From an uncultured Clostridia bacterium (lineage in GTDB: Bacteria; Bacillota; Clostridia; Oscillospirales; Acutalibacteraceae), in assembly GCA_946041635.1 (NCBI GenBank), contig CAMGDG010000002.1:1-57486 (forward strand): 57,486 nucleotides of DNA, given 5' to 3'. The first letter of the stretch is position 1. Each line of letters begins with the position of its first letter. Below the pieces are notes generated by a model. That model had not been told where the DNA came from and made no database searches. It saw only the letters and a list, made by a program, of their open reading frames with translations. This document shows, piece by piece, positions 1 to 10,088 of this stretch. Made by a program: the position numbers and the translations under genes.

Positions 1-19
1 AGATGTGTATAAGAGACAG
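1..19 (+). other. Tn5/Nextera transposase mosaic-end adapter sequence (library artefact)
   Basis: Exact AGATGTGTATAAGAGACAG at the extreme left edge. Confidence 0.95.
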
Positions 20-109
20 ATATAATATGCAAAATATGTATAGCAATATCGGAGAATATGTGTTAGAATATCTAATGTATATATATCTTTACCACGGGGA
101 GAGAAAAAA

Positions 110-811
110 ATGTCATTTATTGATTTGAAAGATGTAACAAAGACCTATAAAATGGGCGAGGTTGAAATCAAAGCCGTGGACGGCGTCAGCTTCCCTATTG
201 AAAAAGGTGAGTTTGTAGTAATAGTAGGTCCCAGCGGCGCCGGTAAAACAACCGTTCTTAACATTTTGGGCGGAATGGATAAGCCCACATCGGGCACGAT
301 TACCGTTGACGGTACGGATATATCCAAGTTTAAGGAAAAAGAGCTGACAAAATACCGCAGAGACGATGTGGGATTTGTTTTTCAGTTTTATAACCTTGTG
401 CAGAATTTGACTGCGCTTGAAAATGTTGAGCTTGCGTCTCAGATTTGTCAGAATCCCGTGGGCGCCGAAGAGGTGCTTCGTGAGGTGGGATTGGGCTCAC
501 GCCTTGATAACTTCCCCTCACAGCTTTCAGGCGGCGAGCAGCAGCGTGTGTCCATAGCAAGGGCATTGGCGAAAAATCCAAAGCTTTTGCTCTGCGATGA
601 GCCCACAGGTGCGCTCGATTACATAACGGGTAAATCGATTCTTAAACTTTTGCAGGATACTTGCCGCGAGAAGAAAATGACGGTTATAGTTATAACCCAT
701 AACTCGGCGCTTACACCCATGGCGGACAAGATAATTCAGATTAAAAACGGTAAGGTGGATAAAATACTTCTCAACCAAAATCCAACACCCGTTGAGCTTA
801 TTGAGTGGTAA
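110..811 (+). CDS. ABC transporter ATP-binding protein (MacB/LolD-like)
   Basis: Walker [10 protein letters not shown], signature [15 protein letters not shown], Walker [13 protein letters not shown]; upstream GGGGAGAG RBS. Confidence 0.95.
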   Translation: MSFIDLKDVTKTYKMGEVEIKAVDGVSFPIEKGEFVVIVGPSGAGKTTVLNILGGMDKPTSGTITVDGTDISKFKEKELTKYRRDDVGFVFQFYNLVQNLTALENVELASQICQNPVGAEEVLREVGLGSRLDNFPSQLSGGEQQRVSIARALAKNPKLLLCDEPTGALDYITGKSILKLLQDTCREKKMTVIVITHNSALTPMADKIIQIKNGKVDKILLNQNPTPVELIEW

Positions 812-825
812 GGAGAAACGCAGGA

Positions 826-3800
826 ATGAGCAAATCATTAAGAAAAGATTTTTACAGGGAAATAAAGAAAAGCTTCAGCCGTTTTATTTCCATAATGCTC
901 ATTGTAGTTCTCGGCGTGGCGTTTTATTCGGGAATTCGTTCCGCCATGCCCGCAATGAAACTTACTGCGGACAGAATATATGATGAGCAGGGCTTAATGG
1001 ACATCCGTGTTGTGGGAACATTGGGCCTTACGGCAGATGACCTTGAAAAAATCCGTGAAATTGAAGGAGTACAGAACGCCGAGGGTTCATTTTCAAACGA
1101 TTTTATCTGTTTGGCAAATTCCTCAGAGGTAGTTACAAAGGTCTTTTCAATGCCGGATAAGATAAACGACATAAAGATTGAAGAGGGGCGTTATCCCGAA
1201 AAATACAACGAAACCGTGGTAAGCCGTGAATTCCTTGAAGCAACGGGCTTTAAAACCGGGGATTTCGTAACATTTTTAACGGGAACCGAAGATAGCGTTT
1301 TTGATACAATGGCGTCGGAAACATACCAAATTGTGGGTGTTGCGTCTTCTTCATATTTCTTAAACGGCGATATAGGCACAAGCACGATAGGCGACGGCGT
1401 TGTGGACGGATTTGCGGTTATTCCCGGGGAAGCGTTCGTAACAGATGTTTACACTTCAATATATATCAGCGTTGAAGGTGCGGCGGAGCTTGACTGTTTC
1501 AGCGACGAGTATCAGGCGAAAATAGATACTGTCATTGAAAGAGTAAAGGCAATTTCGGATAAACGCTGTGACATCCGTTACAGTGAGGTGCGCTCCCATA
1601 CAAGCGAACTTCTTGAAGAAAAGAGAAACCAGTATTACGAAGCGGAAGTAACCGTAAATACGGAGCTTGCCGAGGCGTATCAGAAGCTTCTTGATACCGA
1701 GCAGATGCTTGCGGAACAGAGAGAAACTTTTGAAAACGAAAAGAAAATTCTTGAAAATGCGGAAACAGAACTGCCGCTGAAAAAACAGCAGATTGCCGAG
1801 GCTGAAACGAGTTTGGCACAGCAGGAGGCTTCGCTTTTAAAGCTTAAAGCCGCTCTTGAAGAGAACCGTTCCAAGGTTGAAGAAGCGGAGGCTCAGTATC
1901 AGGAAATTGCAAATAATCCCGATGCTACCGAGCAGCAGAAGAGCGACGCTAAAAATGCCCTTTTGCTTGTTCAGAATGTTTATGCCTATACTGAAAAAGA
2001 GGTTGCCGACGGCGAAAAGAAGCTTGAAGAAGCCAAAAAGCAAATTGCCGACGGTAAAAATACCATAGCGCAGGTTGAAAAGGTGCTTGCGGATAAAAGC
2101 GCCATAACCGATGCGGAAAAGAAACTTACCGATGCAGAAATCGAGCTTCAGCGCGGAAAAGAGCAGTATGAAATCTCAAAGCAGGATGCCGCCGCCGAGC
2201 TTGCCGATGCTTCTGCGGCACTTTCCAAAGCGGAAACCGATATAAATAATATGGAGGAGCCCGTTTGGTATGTGCTTGACCGTAATACGGTTGAATCATA
2301 TATGAGCTATAAAAACGATTCGGAGAGCATAGGAGCCATAGGAACGGTTTTCCCAATAATTTTCTTCCTTGTTGCGGCGCTTGTAAGCCTTACCACCATG
2401 ACAAGAATGGTCGAGGAGCAGAGAACGCAGATAGGCACCTTGAAAGCTTTGGGCTACGGCAAACTTTCAATAGCGGGCAAATACCTTGCGTACGCCTTGC
2501 TCGCCAGCGTAGTCGGCAGTGTAATCGGCGTGTTCCTCGGTGAATATACCTTGCCTTCTGTAATAGTAACGGCATATAAGTCTGTTTATTATAATTTAGG
2601 AGAAAATGTTGTTCGGTTCAATGTTGTACATGGCGTAACAGCGGCTTTTGCCGCCGTATTCTGCACCACCTTTGCGGCGCTTGCAGCCTGCTTTAAGGAG
2701 CTTCGCAGCGTTCCCGCAGAGCTTATGCGTCCCGAGGCGCCGAAAGTAGGTAAACGCATTTTAATTGAGCGCATCAGCCCTGTTTGGGACAGACTTAACT
2801 TTGCCCAGAAGGCTGCCGCAAGAAACCTGTTCAGATATAAAAAGAGATTCTTTATGACTTTGTTCGGCGTTGGCGGATGTATGGCGCTTTTGCTCGTAGG
2901 TATGGGTATCCGTGATTCCGTAACGGCAATGGCGGATAATCAGTACGGCAAGGTGTTCACCTTTGACGGAATTGTAAGTGTTGATTCAACTCTTACAAGA
3001 GCACAGCGGCGTGCAATGCTTCAAAATGTTTATGACATTTCCGATGTTGAAAGCATGCTTACCGCAAACAGAACAATGGTTTACGGGTCAAACGGTGAAA
3101 CGGATGACAATAAAAACGCATATCTTGTAGTACCGTCGGATATTACCGCTTTTGAGGATTATGTTAATTTGAAAGAAAGAGCAGGTCTTCAATCTCGGCT
3201 TATGCTGGCTGATGAAGGTGTAATAATAACCGAAAAATATGCCGATTTGTTAGGCGTAAAATCAGGCGACAGTATATTTATAAAGCTCAGCGAGTCTGAT
3301 AACTATGTGAAAGAGGTAAAGGTTGCAGGCGTTACGGAAAACTATATTTTCAACTATATTTATATGACGCCCAATCTCTATCAGAGCCTTTATTCAACAG
3401 CGCCCGATGTGAATATGCTGATGATTAAAACTGCGGACGCCGCCAATGTCTCCGATTTAAGTGAGAGATTGCTTAAAATAAACGGTGTAACTTCCGTAAC
3501 AATGAACAGCGATGAATTAGCGTCACTTAACAGCGTTATCAGAATGTTGTACTTCATAATAATCATTATGATTATAGCGGCAGGCGTTCTGGCGTTTGTC
3601 GTCCTGTATAACCTTAATAATATCAACATCAGCGAGCGCCGCAGAGAGCTTGCAACGATTAAATTATTAGGCTTTTACGACGGCGAGCTGGCAGGCTATG
3701 TTTACCGTGAAAATGTAGTGCTCACGATTTTGGGAACGCTTCTCGGCGTTGTATTGGGTATTTTCCTGCACAGATTTGTTATGGTAACGGTTGAAACCGA

Positions 3801-3948
3801 TATTTATATGTTCGGCAGAGATTTGAGCATTTGGAGCATCATTATCGGCGCCGTGCTTACTCTTTTGTTTGCAGCAGCGGTTAATTTTGTAATGTACTTC
3901 AAGCTTAAAAAGATTGATATGGTGGAATCGTTGAAAAGTGTTGAATGA
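826..3948 (+). CDS. FtsX-like ABC transporter permease with a long extracytoplasmic coiled coil
   Basis: ORF track begins at GTG 805; ATG 826 (MSKSLRKDF) behind AAGGAG is more likely. Two FtsX-type membrane modules, Glu/Lys/Ala-rich coiled coil in between. Confidence 0.92.
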   Translation: MSKSLRKDFYREIKKSFSRFISIMLIVVLGVAFYSGIRSAMPAMKLTADRIYDEQGLMDIRVVGTLGLTADDLEKIREIEGVQNAEGSFSNDFICLANSSEVVTKVFSMPDKINDIKIEEGRYPEKYNETVVSREFLEATGFKTGDFVTFLTGTEDSVFDTMASETYQIVGVASSSYFLNGDIGTSTIGDGVVDGFAVIPGEAFVTDVYTSIYISVEGAAELDCFSDEYQAKIDTVIERVKAISDKRCDIRYSEVRSHTSELLEEKRNQYYEAEVTVNTELAEAYQKLLDTEQMLAEQRETFENEKKILENAETELPLKKQQIAEAETSLAQQEASLLKLKAALEENRSKVEEAEAQYQEIANNPDATEQQKSDAKNALLLVQNVYAYTEKEVADGEKKLEEAKKQIADGKNTIAQVEKVLADKSAITDAEKKLTDAEIELQRGKEQYEISKQDAAAELADASAALSKAETDINNMEEPVWYVLDRNTVESYMSYKNDSESIGAIGTVFPIIFFLVAALVSLTTMTRMVEEQRTQIGTLKALGYGKLSIAGKYLAYALLASVVGSVIGVFLGEYTLPSVIVTAYKSVYYNLGENVVRFNVVHGVTAAFAAVFCTTFAALAACFKELRSVPAELMRPEAPKVGKRILIERISPVWDRLNFAQKAAARNLFRYKKRFFMTLFGVGGCMALLLVGMGIRDSVTAMADNQYGKVFTFDGIVSVDSTLTRAQRRAMLQNVYDISDVESMLTANRTMVYGSNGETDDNKNAYLVVPSDITAFEDYVNLKERAGLQSRLMLADEGVIITEKYADLLGVKSGDSIFIKLSESDNYVKEVKVAGVTENYIFNYIYMTPNLYQSLYSTAPDVNMLMIKTADAANVSDLSERLLKINGVTSVTMNSDELASLNSVIRMLYFIIIIMIIAAGVLAFVVLYNLNNINISERRRELATIKLLGFYDGELAGYVYRENVVLTILGTLLGVVLGIFLHRFVMVTVETDIYMFGRDLSIWSIIIGAVLTLLFAAAVNFVMYFKLKKIDMVESLKSVE

Positions 3949-3976
3949 TTAGGGTTATTACCGTAACCCTAATCAT
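3945..3976. terminator. 13-bp stem-loop after the ABC permease (no T-tract)
   Basis: ATGATTAGGGTTA-TTACCG-TAACCCTAATCAT. Confidence 0.5.
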
Positions 3977-4006
3977 ATAGGATTGTGATAAAAGGGGGGA
4001 GCCACA

Positions 4007-5251
4007 TTGAGATATATTGATGAACTTAAAGCGTTTCTGGCGTTTGATGTGGATAAAGCCGAGCGCAAACTTTGGAAAGAAGAAGATATTCAGGATGCAT
4101 TTCGTGAAGAGTTTGCAACCAAAAATATCGGCAGTGCATTGTCACTGTTGCCCCTTGCGTGTTTTCTTGCGATTGTTTTGATGGCGGCAAGTTATTTAGT
4201 CTCACATTTCGGAGGCGAGGAGATTCCTCCCCTGCTTATGATTGTGTATGCCGTTCTGCTTGTAATGTCCGCCGTGTTCAATTCCGTTTTAAGGATTTTG
4301 GATAAAGATATTAAGAAAAACAGTAAAAAGATTCTTACAACGCTTTATGTTATGGCGGCTCTTTATATGCTCTGGGTGTCGGCTTTGGCAGATATAAGCG
4401 GAAATGTTAAAATGGTAATCATAGTTTATGCGGCGGCAATTATCATAGTCACTCAGGCGTTGTATCTTAATCCGATTTATTCAACTGCATATGTTGTTTT
4501 GAGTATGGTGCTTTTCAGCGTAAAAAGTCTGTTCAGCGGTATGGAGCAATTCAGTTATGATGTTTCAATCGGTATCATCATTATATCTTTGATTTCCTGT
4601 ATTGTTTCTTATACAAGGTATCAGAACAGATGCAAAGCGATATACAATAAAAAGATAATCGTTTGTCAGAACGAACAGCTTGGGATTGTTATAAAAGAGC
4701 TTCAGGAAAAGAAAACAGAGCTTGAAAATTTGAATAAAAAGCTGGAAAATGCGTATGTCAGCGACCGCTTGACAGGTCTTTACAACCGCTGGTATTGGGA
4801 TGAAACAATAGCAGATCCTTCAAAGGAATTTTTTGAAAGTGATAAGCCCTGCGCAATAATGATGCTGGATTTGGATAATTTTAAAAATATTAACGATACC
4901 ATGGGGCACGCTATGGGTGATAAATGCCTTGTTAAAACGGCGGAGGTGCTGAGAGCCGCAACAAAGGATATTGAAAACTGCGATGTTTTCAGAATGGGCG
5001 GCGAAGAGTTCGTCGTTTGGTGCCGTGCCATTGAAAAGCCCGAGGCGGTTAAGCTTGCGAATACGGTGCTTAAAGATATATCAAATATAAAAATCGACGG
5101 GCTCAATACCATGCTTACGGCAAGCATCGGTCTGCATATTCAAAAAGCCGAAAGTGAGAAGGATATTGAAAGCTTTTTAATTGAGGCCGATAAAGCGATG
5201 TATGAATCTAAAAACAGCGGCAAAAACAGAATTACGATTTCCCTGCCGTAA
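4007..5251 (+). CDS. Membrane-bound GGDEF-domain protein (putative diguanylate cyclase)
   Basis: N-terminal TM segments, DRLTGLYNRWYWDE, FRMGGEEFVVW (GGEEF); TTG start behind AAAGGGGGGAG. Confidence 0.9.
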   Translation: MRYIDELKAFLAFDVDKAERKLWKEEDIQDAFREEFATKNIGSALSLLPLACFLAIVLMAASYLVSHFGGEEIPPLLMIVYAVLLVMSAVFNSVLRILDKDIKKNSKKILTTLYVMAALYMLWVSALADISGNVKMVIIVYAAAIIIVTQALYLNPIYSTAYVVLSMVLFSVKSLFSGMEQFSYDVSIGIIIISLISCIVSYTRYQNRCKAIYNKKIIVCQNEQLGIVIKELQEKKTELENLNKKLENAYVSDRLTGLYNRWYWDETIADPSKEFFESDKPCAIMMLDLDNFKNINDTMGHAMGDKCLVKTAEVLRAATKDIENCDVFRMGGEEFVVWCRAIEKPEAVKLANTVLKDISNIKIDGLNTMLTASIGLHIQKAESEKDIESFLIEADKAMYESKNSGKNRITISLP

Positions 5252-5266
5252 TAAAGGAGTAGAAAT

Positions 5267-5860
5267 ATGTTTCATCAGTTAAATGCGCCGAAAGACGGCG
5301 AATTAAAAGCAACAATTAAAACGAATAAGGGAGAAATCAAACTGCGTCTTTTCCCCGAGCACGCTCCCAAGGCGGTAGAAAATTTCACAACTCACGCCAA
5401 AAACGGCTATTATAACGGCTTGATTTTTCACCGTGTAATTGATAACTTTATGATTCAGGGCGGCGACCCTCTGGGGACGGGAACAGGCGGCGAGAGTATA
5501 TGGGGCAAGCCCTTTGAGGATGAGTTTACAGGTGAGCTTCATAATCTCCGCGGCGCTTTGTCAATGGCAAATGCAGGGCCCAACACAAACGGCAGTCAGT
5601 TCTTTATAGTACAGGCTCCCGAAGTTCCCGAGGATATGATTGAACAGATGCAGTCGGCTGACGAAAGAGCCTTCCCCACCGATTGCATTAAGGCATACGA
5701 AGAAGTGGGCGGTACTCCTTGGCTTGACTTCCGTCATACGGTTTTCGGTCAGGTTTATGAGGGCATGGAGGTTGTGGACGCAATCGCCAAAGTTCCTGCC
5801 GACTATTTTTCAAATAAGCCCAAGGAAGATGTTGTAATAGAAACAATAGTAATAGAGTAA
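5267..5860 (+). CDS. Cyclophilin-type peptidyl-prolyl cis-trans isomerase
   Basis: [40 protein letters not shown]. Confidence 0.95.
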   Translation: MFHQLNAPKDGELKATIKTNKGEIKLRLFPEHAPKAVENFTTHAKNGYYNGLIFHRVIDNFMIQGGDPLGTGTGGESIWGKPFEDEFTGELHNLRGALSMANAGPNTNGSQFFIVQAPEVPEDMIEQMQSADERAFPTDCIKAYEEVGGTPWLDFRHTVFGQVYEGMEVVDAIAKVPADYFSNKPKEDVVIETIVIE

Positions 5861-5887
5861 AAAAGGGCGGAGTTTTCCGCCTTTTTT
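5861..5887 (+). terminator. Intrinsic terminator
   Basis: AAAAGGGCGGAGTTTTCCGCCTTTTTT. Confidence 0.8.
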
Positions 5888-5899
5888 CGGGAGATAAAT

Positions 5900-7198
5900 A
5901 TGCTGTTTAAAGACATATCAATAATTGACGAAAATCTGAATATTAAAAATAATATGTATGTAGGCGTTGCGGAGGGGAAAATTGAGTATGTAGGCGAAGA
6001 AAAGCCGCAAAAAAATTACGGCGAGGAGTATGACGGCAGAAAAAAGCTTCTTTCTCCCGGATTTGTCAATCTTCACACCCATTCTCCAATGACACTGCTT
6101 CGGGGCTATGCGGAAAATTTACCTCTTGACCGATGGCTCAATGACAGAGTGTTCCCATTTGAGGATCAGCTTAACTGTGACCGTGCTTATTACGGTACTA
6201 TGCTCTCAATAGCCGAGATGCTCTCGTCGGGAACAACCTCTTTTACCGATATGTACTTTTTCGGCGACGGCGTAATGAAAGCCGTTATTGAAAGCGGCGC
6301 AAAAACGAATTTCGGCCGTTCAATCGTTTCTTTTGCAGACGAGGATATTTTCAAAAACGACCGTTTCCGTGAAGGCGTGTATCTTACGGAAAAATATCAC
6401 AATACGGAAAACGGCAGAATAAAAATTGATATGAGCCTGCACGCCGAATACACAAATATGCCCTCAATAATACAGCAGTTCGGTGAATACACAAGGGGCA
6501 GAGGGCAGATAAACCATATTCATTTGTCTGAAACAAAGTCGGAGCATGATGCCTGCAAGGAAAAATACGGAAAAACTCCTGCAAGGCTTTTCTACGATGC
6601 GGGAATAATGGATTCTCCCGCAATCTTTGCCCATTGTGTTTGGGTTGAGGACAGCGATATTGATTTGTTTGTAGAAAAGGGCGCAACGGTAGCCCATTGC
6701 CCGGCAAGCAACCTGAAATTGGGCAGCGGCGTGTGCAACACCTATAAATTACTGGAAAAAGGCGTGAATATAGGTATAGGAACAGATTCCGCCGCAAGCA
6801 ATAACGGACTTGACATTATGCGTGAAATGTATCTTGCCGCAATTCTGCCGAAGGGTATGTGTAACCGTGCGGATATTGTCACGCCCCGTGATGTTTTTAA
6901 AATGGCAACAATAAACGGATATAAGGCGCAGGGCAGAGCAGACTGCGGCGTGATAAAAGAGGGCTTTAAAGCGGATTTGATTGTAATGAATCTTAATACA
7001 CCCAATATGTATCCTGATTTTGACATCTTCAATAATATCATCTATTCGGCGGATAAAAGTAATGTGATATTGACTATGGTTGACGGCAAGGTGCTTTATA
7101 AAAACGGCGAATTTATGACTGTTGATGTTGAAAAAATCGGTTATGAGGTAAGCCGTCTTGTCCGTCAGGTTAAAAGTGAGGTAAAAGGCAATGATTGA
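5900..7198 (+). CDS. Amidohydrolase, MTA/SAH/5'-deoxyadenosine deaminase-like
   Basis: VNLHTHSPMTLLRGYAENLPLDRWL, HLSET, GIGTDSAASNN motifs. Confidence 0.85.
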   Translation: MLFKDISIIDENLNIKNNMYVGVAEGKIEYVGEEKPQKNYGEEYDGRKKLLSPGFVNLHTHSPMTLLRGYAENLPLDRWLNDRVFPFEDQLNCDRAYYGTMLSIAEMLSSGTTSFTDMYFFGDGVMKAVIESGAKTNFGRSIVSFADEDIFKNDRFREGVYLTEKYHNTENGRIKIDMSLHAEYTNMPSIIQQFGEYTRGRGQINHIHLSETKSEHDACKEKYGKTPARLFYDAGIMDSPAIFAHCVWVEDSDIDLFVEKGATVAHCPASNLKLGSGVCNTYKLLEKGVNIGIGTDSAASNNGLDIMREMYLAAILPKGMCNRADIVTPRDVFKMATINGYKAQGRADCGVIKEGFKADLIVMNLNTPNMYPDFDIFNNIIYSADKSNVILTMVDGKVLYKNGEFMTVDVEKIGYEVSRLVRQVKSEVKGND

Positions 7199-7994
7199 AA
7201 AAGCAGCTGAATATATAAAATCAAAAATCAGCGGAGAATATAGAATAGGTATAATCCTCGGCAGCGGGTTAGGCTCTTTGGGCGAAAAAATCGAAAATCC
7301 GCATTATGTGAATTATTGCGATATTCCGGGCTTTCCCGTGTCAACCGCTCCGGGGCATGCGGGCAGATTTGTTTTCGGTACGCTCAACGGTAAAAATGTA
7401 ATGTGTATGCAGGGCAGGGTTCATCTTTATGAGGGCTATCCCGTTGAAAGCGTAGTTATGCCTATCCGTGTTATGCGGCTTATGGGCGTCAAAACACTTA
7501 TCGTCACAAATGCGGCAGGGGGAATTAACGAAAGCTTTAATGTGGGCGATATAATGCTCATTACCGACCATATAAATTTTACGGGCAGAAATTGCCTTAT
7601 GGGTAAAAATGACGGTAATTTCGGCGTGCGTTTTCCCGATATGTCCTTTGCATATTCACCCGATTTGGGCGAGGTTGCGTTAAAATGCGCCGATGAATTG
7701 GGCATGAAATTGCAAAAGGGCGTTTATATCGGCTGTACAGGACCTTCTTATGAAACTCCCGCCGAAATCCGTGCTTTCCGTGTTATGGGTGCCGATACTG
7801 TGGGAATGTCCACGGTGCAGGAGGTAATTGCCGCCAACCATTGCGGTATGAAAGTTTTAGGTTTTTCACTTGTTTCAAATAAAGCGGCAGGACTTTCAGG
7901 CGAACGGCTTACAGAGGAGGAAGTGCTCCTTATCGGCAAGCAAAAGTCAGCAGAAATGCAAAACCTTATAATCAAAATTACAGGTGAATTATAA
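7191..7994 (+). CDS. Purine-nucleoside phosphorylase
   Basis: GSGLGSLGEKI, PGHAGRFVFGTLNGKNVMCMQGRVHLYEGY, TNAAGGIN. Confidence 0.92.
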   Translation: MIEKAAEYIKSKISGEYRIGIILGSGLGSLGEKIENPHYVNYCDIPGFPVSTAPGHAGRFVFGTLNGKNVMCMQGRVHLYEGYPVESVVMPIRVMRLMGVKTLIVTNAAGGINESFNVGDIMLITDHINFTGRNCLMGKNDGNFGVRFPDMSFAYSPDLGEVALKCADELGMKLQKGVYIGCTGPSYETPAEIRAFRVMGADTVGMSTVQEVIAANHCGMKVLGFSLVSNKAAGLSGERLTEEEVLLIGKQKSAEMQNLIIKITGEL

Positions 7995-9034
7995 TGTCTT
8001 TTCTGAACGGAGCAACGGTAGGCTTTGATACGGTGAATAACAAAGCGGTTTTTATTGACCAAACCCTTTTGCCAAATGTGTATAAAGAAATCTCAACCGA
8101 TGATTTCGGTGAGATGTTTGAGGCAATAAGGCTTTTAAAGGTGAGGGGAGCGCCGGCAATAGGTGTGTTTACCGCAATTTCCCTTGCCGTACTAATGAAT
8201 AAAAGCAATGCCCATACATATGAAGAACTTATTTCGGAGCTTTCACGGTATGCCGATGAATTGATAAAATGCCGTCCCACAGCAGTAAATCTTAAATGGG
8301 CGGCAGAGCAGATGAAAAAGTGCGGAGAAACAAGCAATAAAGACAATTTCAAAGAAAATCTTACCGCTCTTGCATTGAAAATAATCAGCAATGATATTGA
8401 AGTGTGCCGCAAAATAGGCGAATACGGCGCCGAAATCTTAAAGAATTGCAACAGCTTTTTAACTCATTGCAACGCAGGCAGGCTCGCCGCCGTAAAATAC
8501 GGTACCGCATTGGCTCCCTTGTATGTGATGAAAGAGCAGGGCAAAAGTATAAGAGCGTATGCCGATGAAACAAGGCCTCTTTTGCAGGGTGCAAGGCTTA
8601 CCTCATTTGAACTTAACGAAGCGGGAATAGATACAACGCTTATTTGCGATAATATGGCGTCATATGTTATGAAAAACAGGCTTATTGACGCTGTGCTTGT
8701 GGGGTGTGACAGAGTTGCATTAAACGGCGATACGGCGAATAAAATAGGTACAAGCGGTGTTGCAATTCTTGCAAAGCATTACGGTATCCCTTTTTATGTC
8801 TGTATGCCTTTTTCCACATTTGATTTTTCCTTGCAAAACGGCTCTGAAATCGCCATAGAAGAGAGAAACGGTGAGGAAATAACCGACTTGTGGTATAAAG
8901 AAAAGATGGCACCGGAAGGCGTCAAAACAATAAATGTTGCATTTGATGTTACCGACGCCTCGCTTATTACCGCCTTTATTACAGAAAAAGGCGTAATAGC
9001 ACCGTCGGAAATCAAAAAATATATAACCGAATAA
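7994..9034 (+). CDS. mtnA: S-methyl-5-thioribose-1-phosphate isomerase
   Basis: KVRGAPAIGVFTAIS, THCNAGRLA, ETRPLLQGARLTSFEL, GCDRVALNGDTANKIGT. Confidence 0.92.
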   Translation: MSFLNGATVGFDTVNNKAVFIDQTLLPNVYKEISTDDFGEMFEAIRLLKVRGAPAIGVFTAISLAVLMNKSNAHTYEELISELSRYADELIKCRPTAVNLKWAAEQMKKCGETSNKDNFKENLTALALKIISNDIEVCRKIGEYGAEILKNCNSFLTHCNAGRLAAVKYGTALAPLYVMKEQGKSIRAYADETRPLLQGARLTSFELNEAGIDTTLICDNMASYVMKNRLIDAVLVGCDRVALNGDTANKIGTSGVAILAKHYGIPFYVCMPFSTFDFSLQNGSEIAIEERNGEEITDLWYKEKMAPEGVKTINVAFDVTDASLITAFITEKGVIAPSEIKKYITE

Positions 9035-9050
9035 TTCAGGGGGACTAATT

Positions 9051-9977
9051 TTGATATATAACAATGTGCTTGATGCTATCGGCAGAACGCCTATGATAAG
9101 ACTGAATAAACTCGTAGATGATGACAGCGCCGAAATTCTTGTAAAATACGAGGGTGTGAATATTGGCGGAAGCATCAAAACAAGAGTTGCTTTTAATATG
9201 CTCAACGAAGCGGAAAAGCAAGGAAAAATCAATAAAAACTCAATAATCGTTGAGCCTACAAGCGGAAATCAGGGTATAGGTATTGCGCTTGTAGGCGCAG
9301 TAAGAGGCTATAAAGTAAAAATTATTATGCCCGATTCCGTAAGTGAAGAGAGAAGAAAGCTCGTTCAGCAGTACGGTGCGGAGGTAATTCTGATTCACGA
9401 CGACGGTGATATAGGAAAATGTATTGCGGGATGTCTTGAAACCGCATTGAAAATGGCAGAAGAAGACCCCAATGTTTATATTCCACAGCAGTTTGAAAAT
9501 CCCGATAACCCCCTTGTTCATAAATATCATACCGCGGTTGAAATACTTGAACAGATTGAAGGTCCGGTGCACGGATTTTGCTCGGGAGTAGGTACGGGCG
9601 GAACGCTTTCGGGTATAGGCGAAGTCTTAAAAAGACAGTATCCGGATATAAAAATCTGGGCTGTGGAGCCGGAGCATGCCGCAATACTGTCCGGCGGAAG
9701 TATCGGTACACATCTTCAAATGGGTATAGGCGACGGTCTTATTCCTAAAAATCTCAATACGGAAATTTATGAGGATATTTGCGTTATTTCCGATGAAGAA
9801 GCCCTTGAAACTTCAAGAAGACTTGCCCGTGAGGAGGGGCTTCTCTGCGGAATTTCATCCGGCTCCAATGTTGCCGCCGCCGTAAGACTTGCAAAAATAC
9901 TCGGCAAAGGAAAAACAGTTGTAACAATCCTGCCCGATACAGGCGAGCGTTATTTCAGCACAGTGCTTTTTGAATAA
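9051..9977 (+). CDS. Cysteine synthase-like PLP-dependent enzyme
   Basis: IGRTPMIRLNKL, GGSIKTR (PLP lysine region), EPTSGNQGIGIA, GVGTGGTLSGIG. Confidence 0.88.
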   Translation: MIYNNVLDAIGRTPMIRLNKLVDDDSAEILVKYEGVNIGGSIKTRVAFNMLNEAEKQGKINKNSIIVEPTSGNQGIGIALVGAVRGYKVKIIMPDSVSEERRKLVQQYGAEVILIHDDGDIGKCIAGCLETALKMAEEDPNVYIPQQFENPDNPLVHKYHTAVEILEQIEGPVHGFCSGVGTGGTLSGIGEVLKRQYPDIKIWAVEPEHAAILSGGSIGTHLQMGIGDGLIPKNLNTEIYEDICVISDEEALETSRRLAREEGLLCGISSGSNVAAAVRLAKILGKGKTVVTILPDTGERYFSTVLFE

Positions 9978-10056
9978 AAACTAAATTATCTGTAAACATT
10001 CAAAATTCCTATTGAATTTTTGGATAAATGTAGTAAAATATAATTGTTAAAAATTT

Positions 10057-10072
10057 GTCAGGTAAGCCTGAC
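10057..10072 (+). promoter_or_regulatory. Short hairpin immediately upstream of the Fe-ADH RBS
   Basis: GTCAGG-TAAG-CCTGAC followed by TTTGGAGG. Confidence 0.45.
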
Positions 10073-10088
10073 TTTGGAGGTAATAAAA

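Noticed and set aside
10035-10088. Rex operator upstream of the Fe-ADH
   Set aside because: A TTGTTAA half-site is present but no matching TTAACAA half-site at the right spacing.
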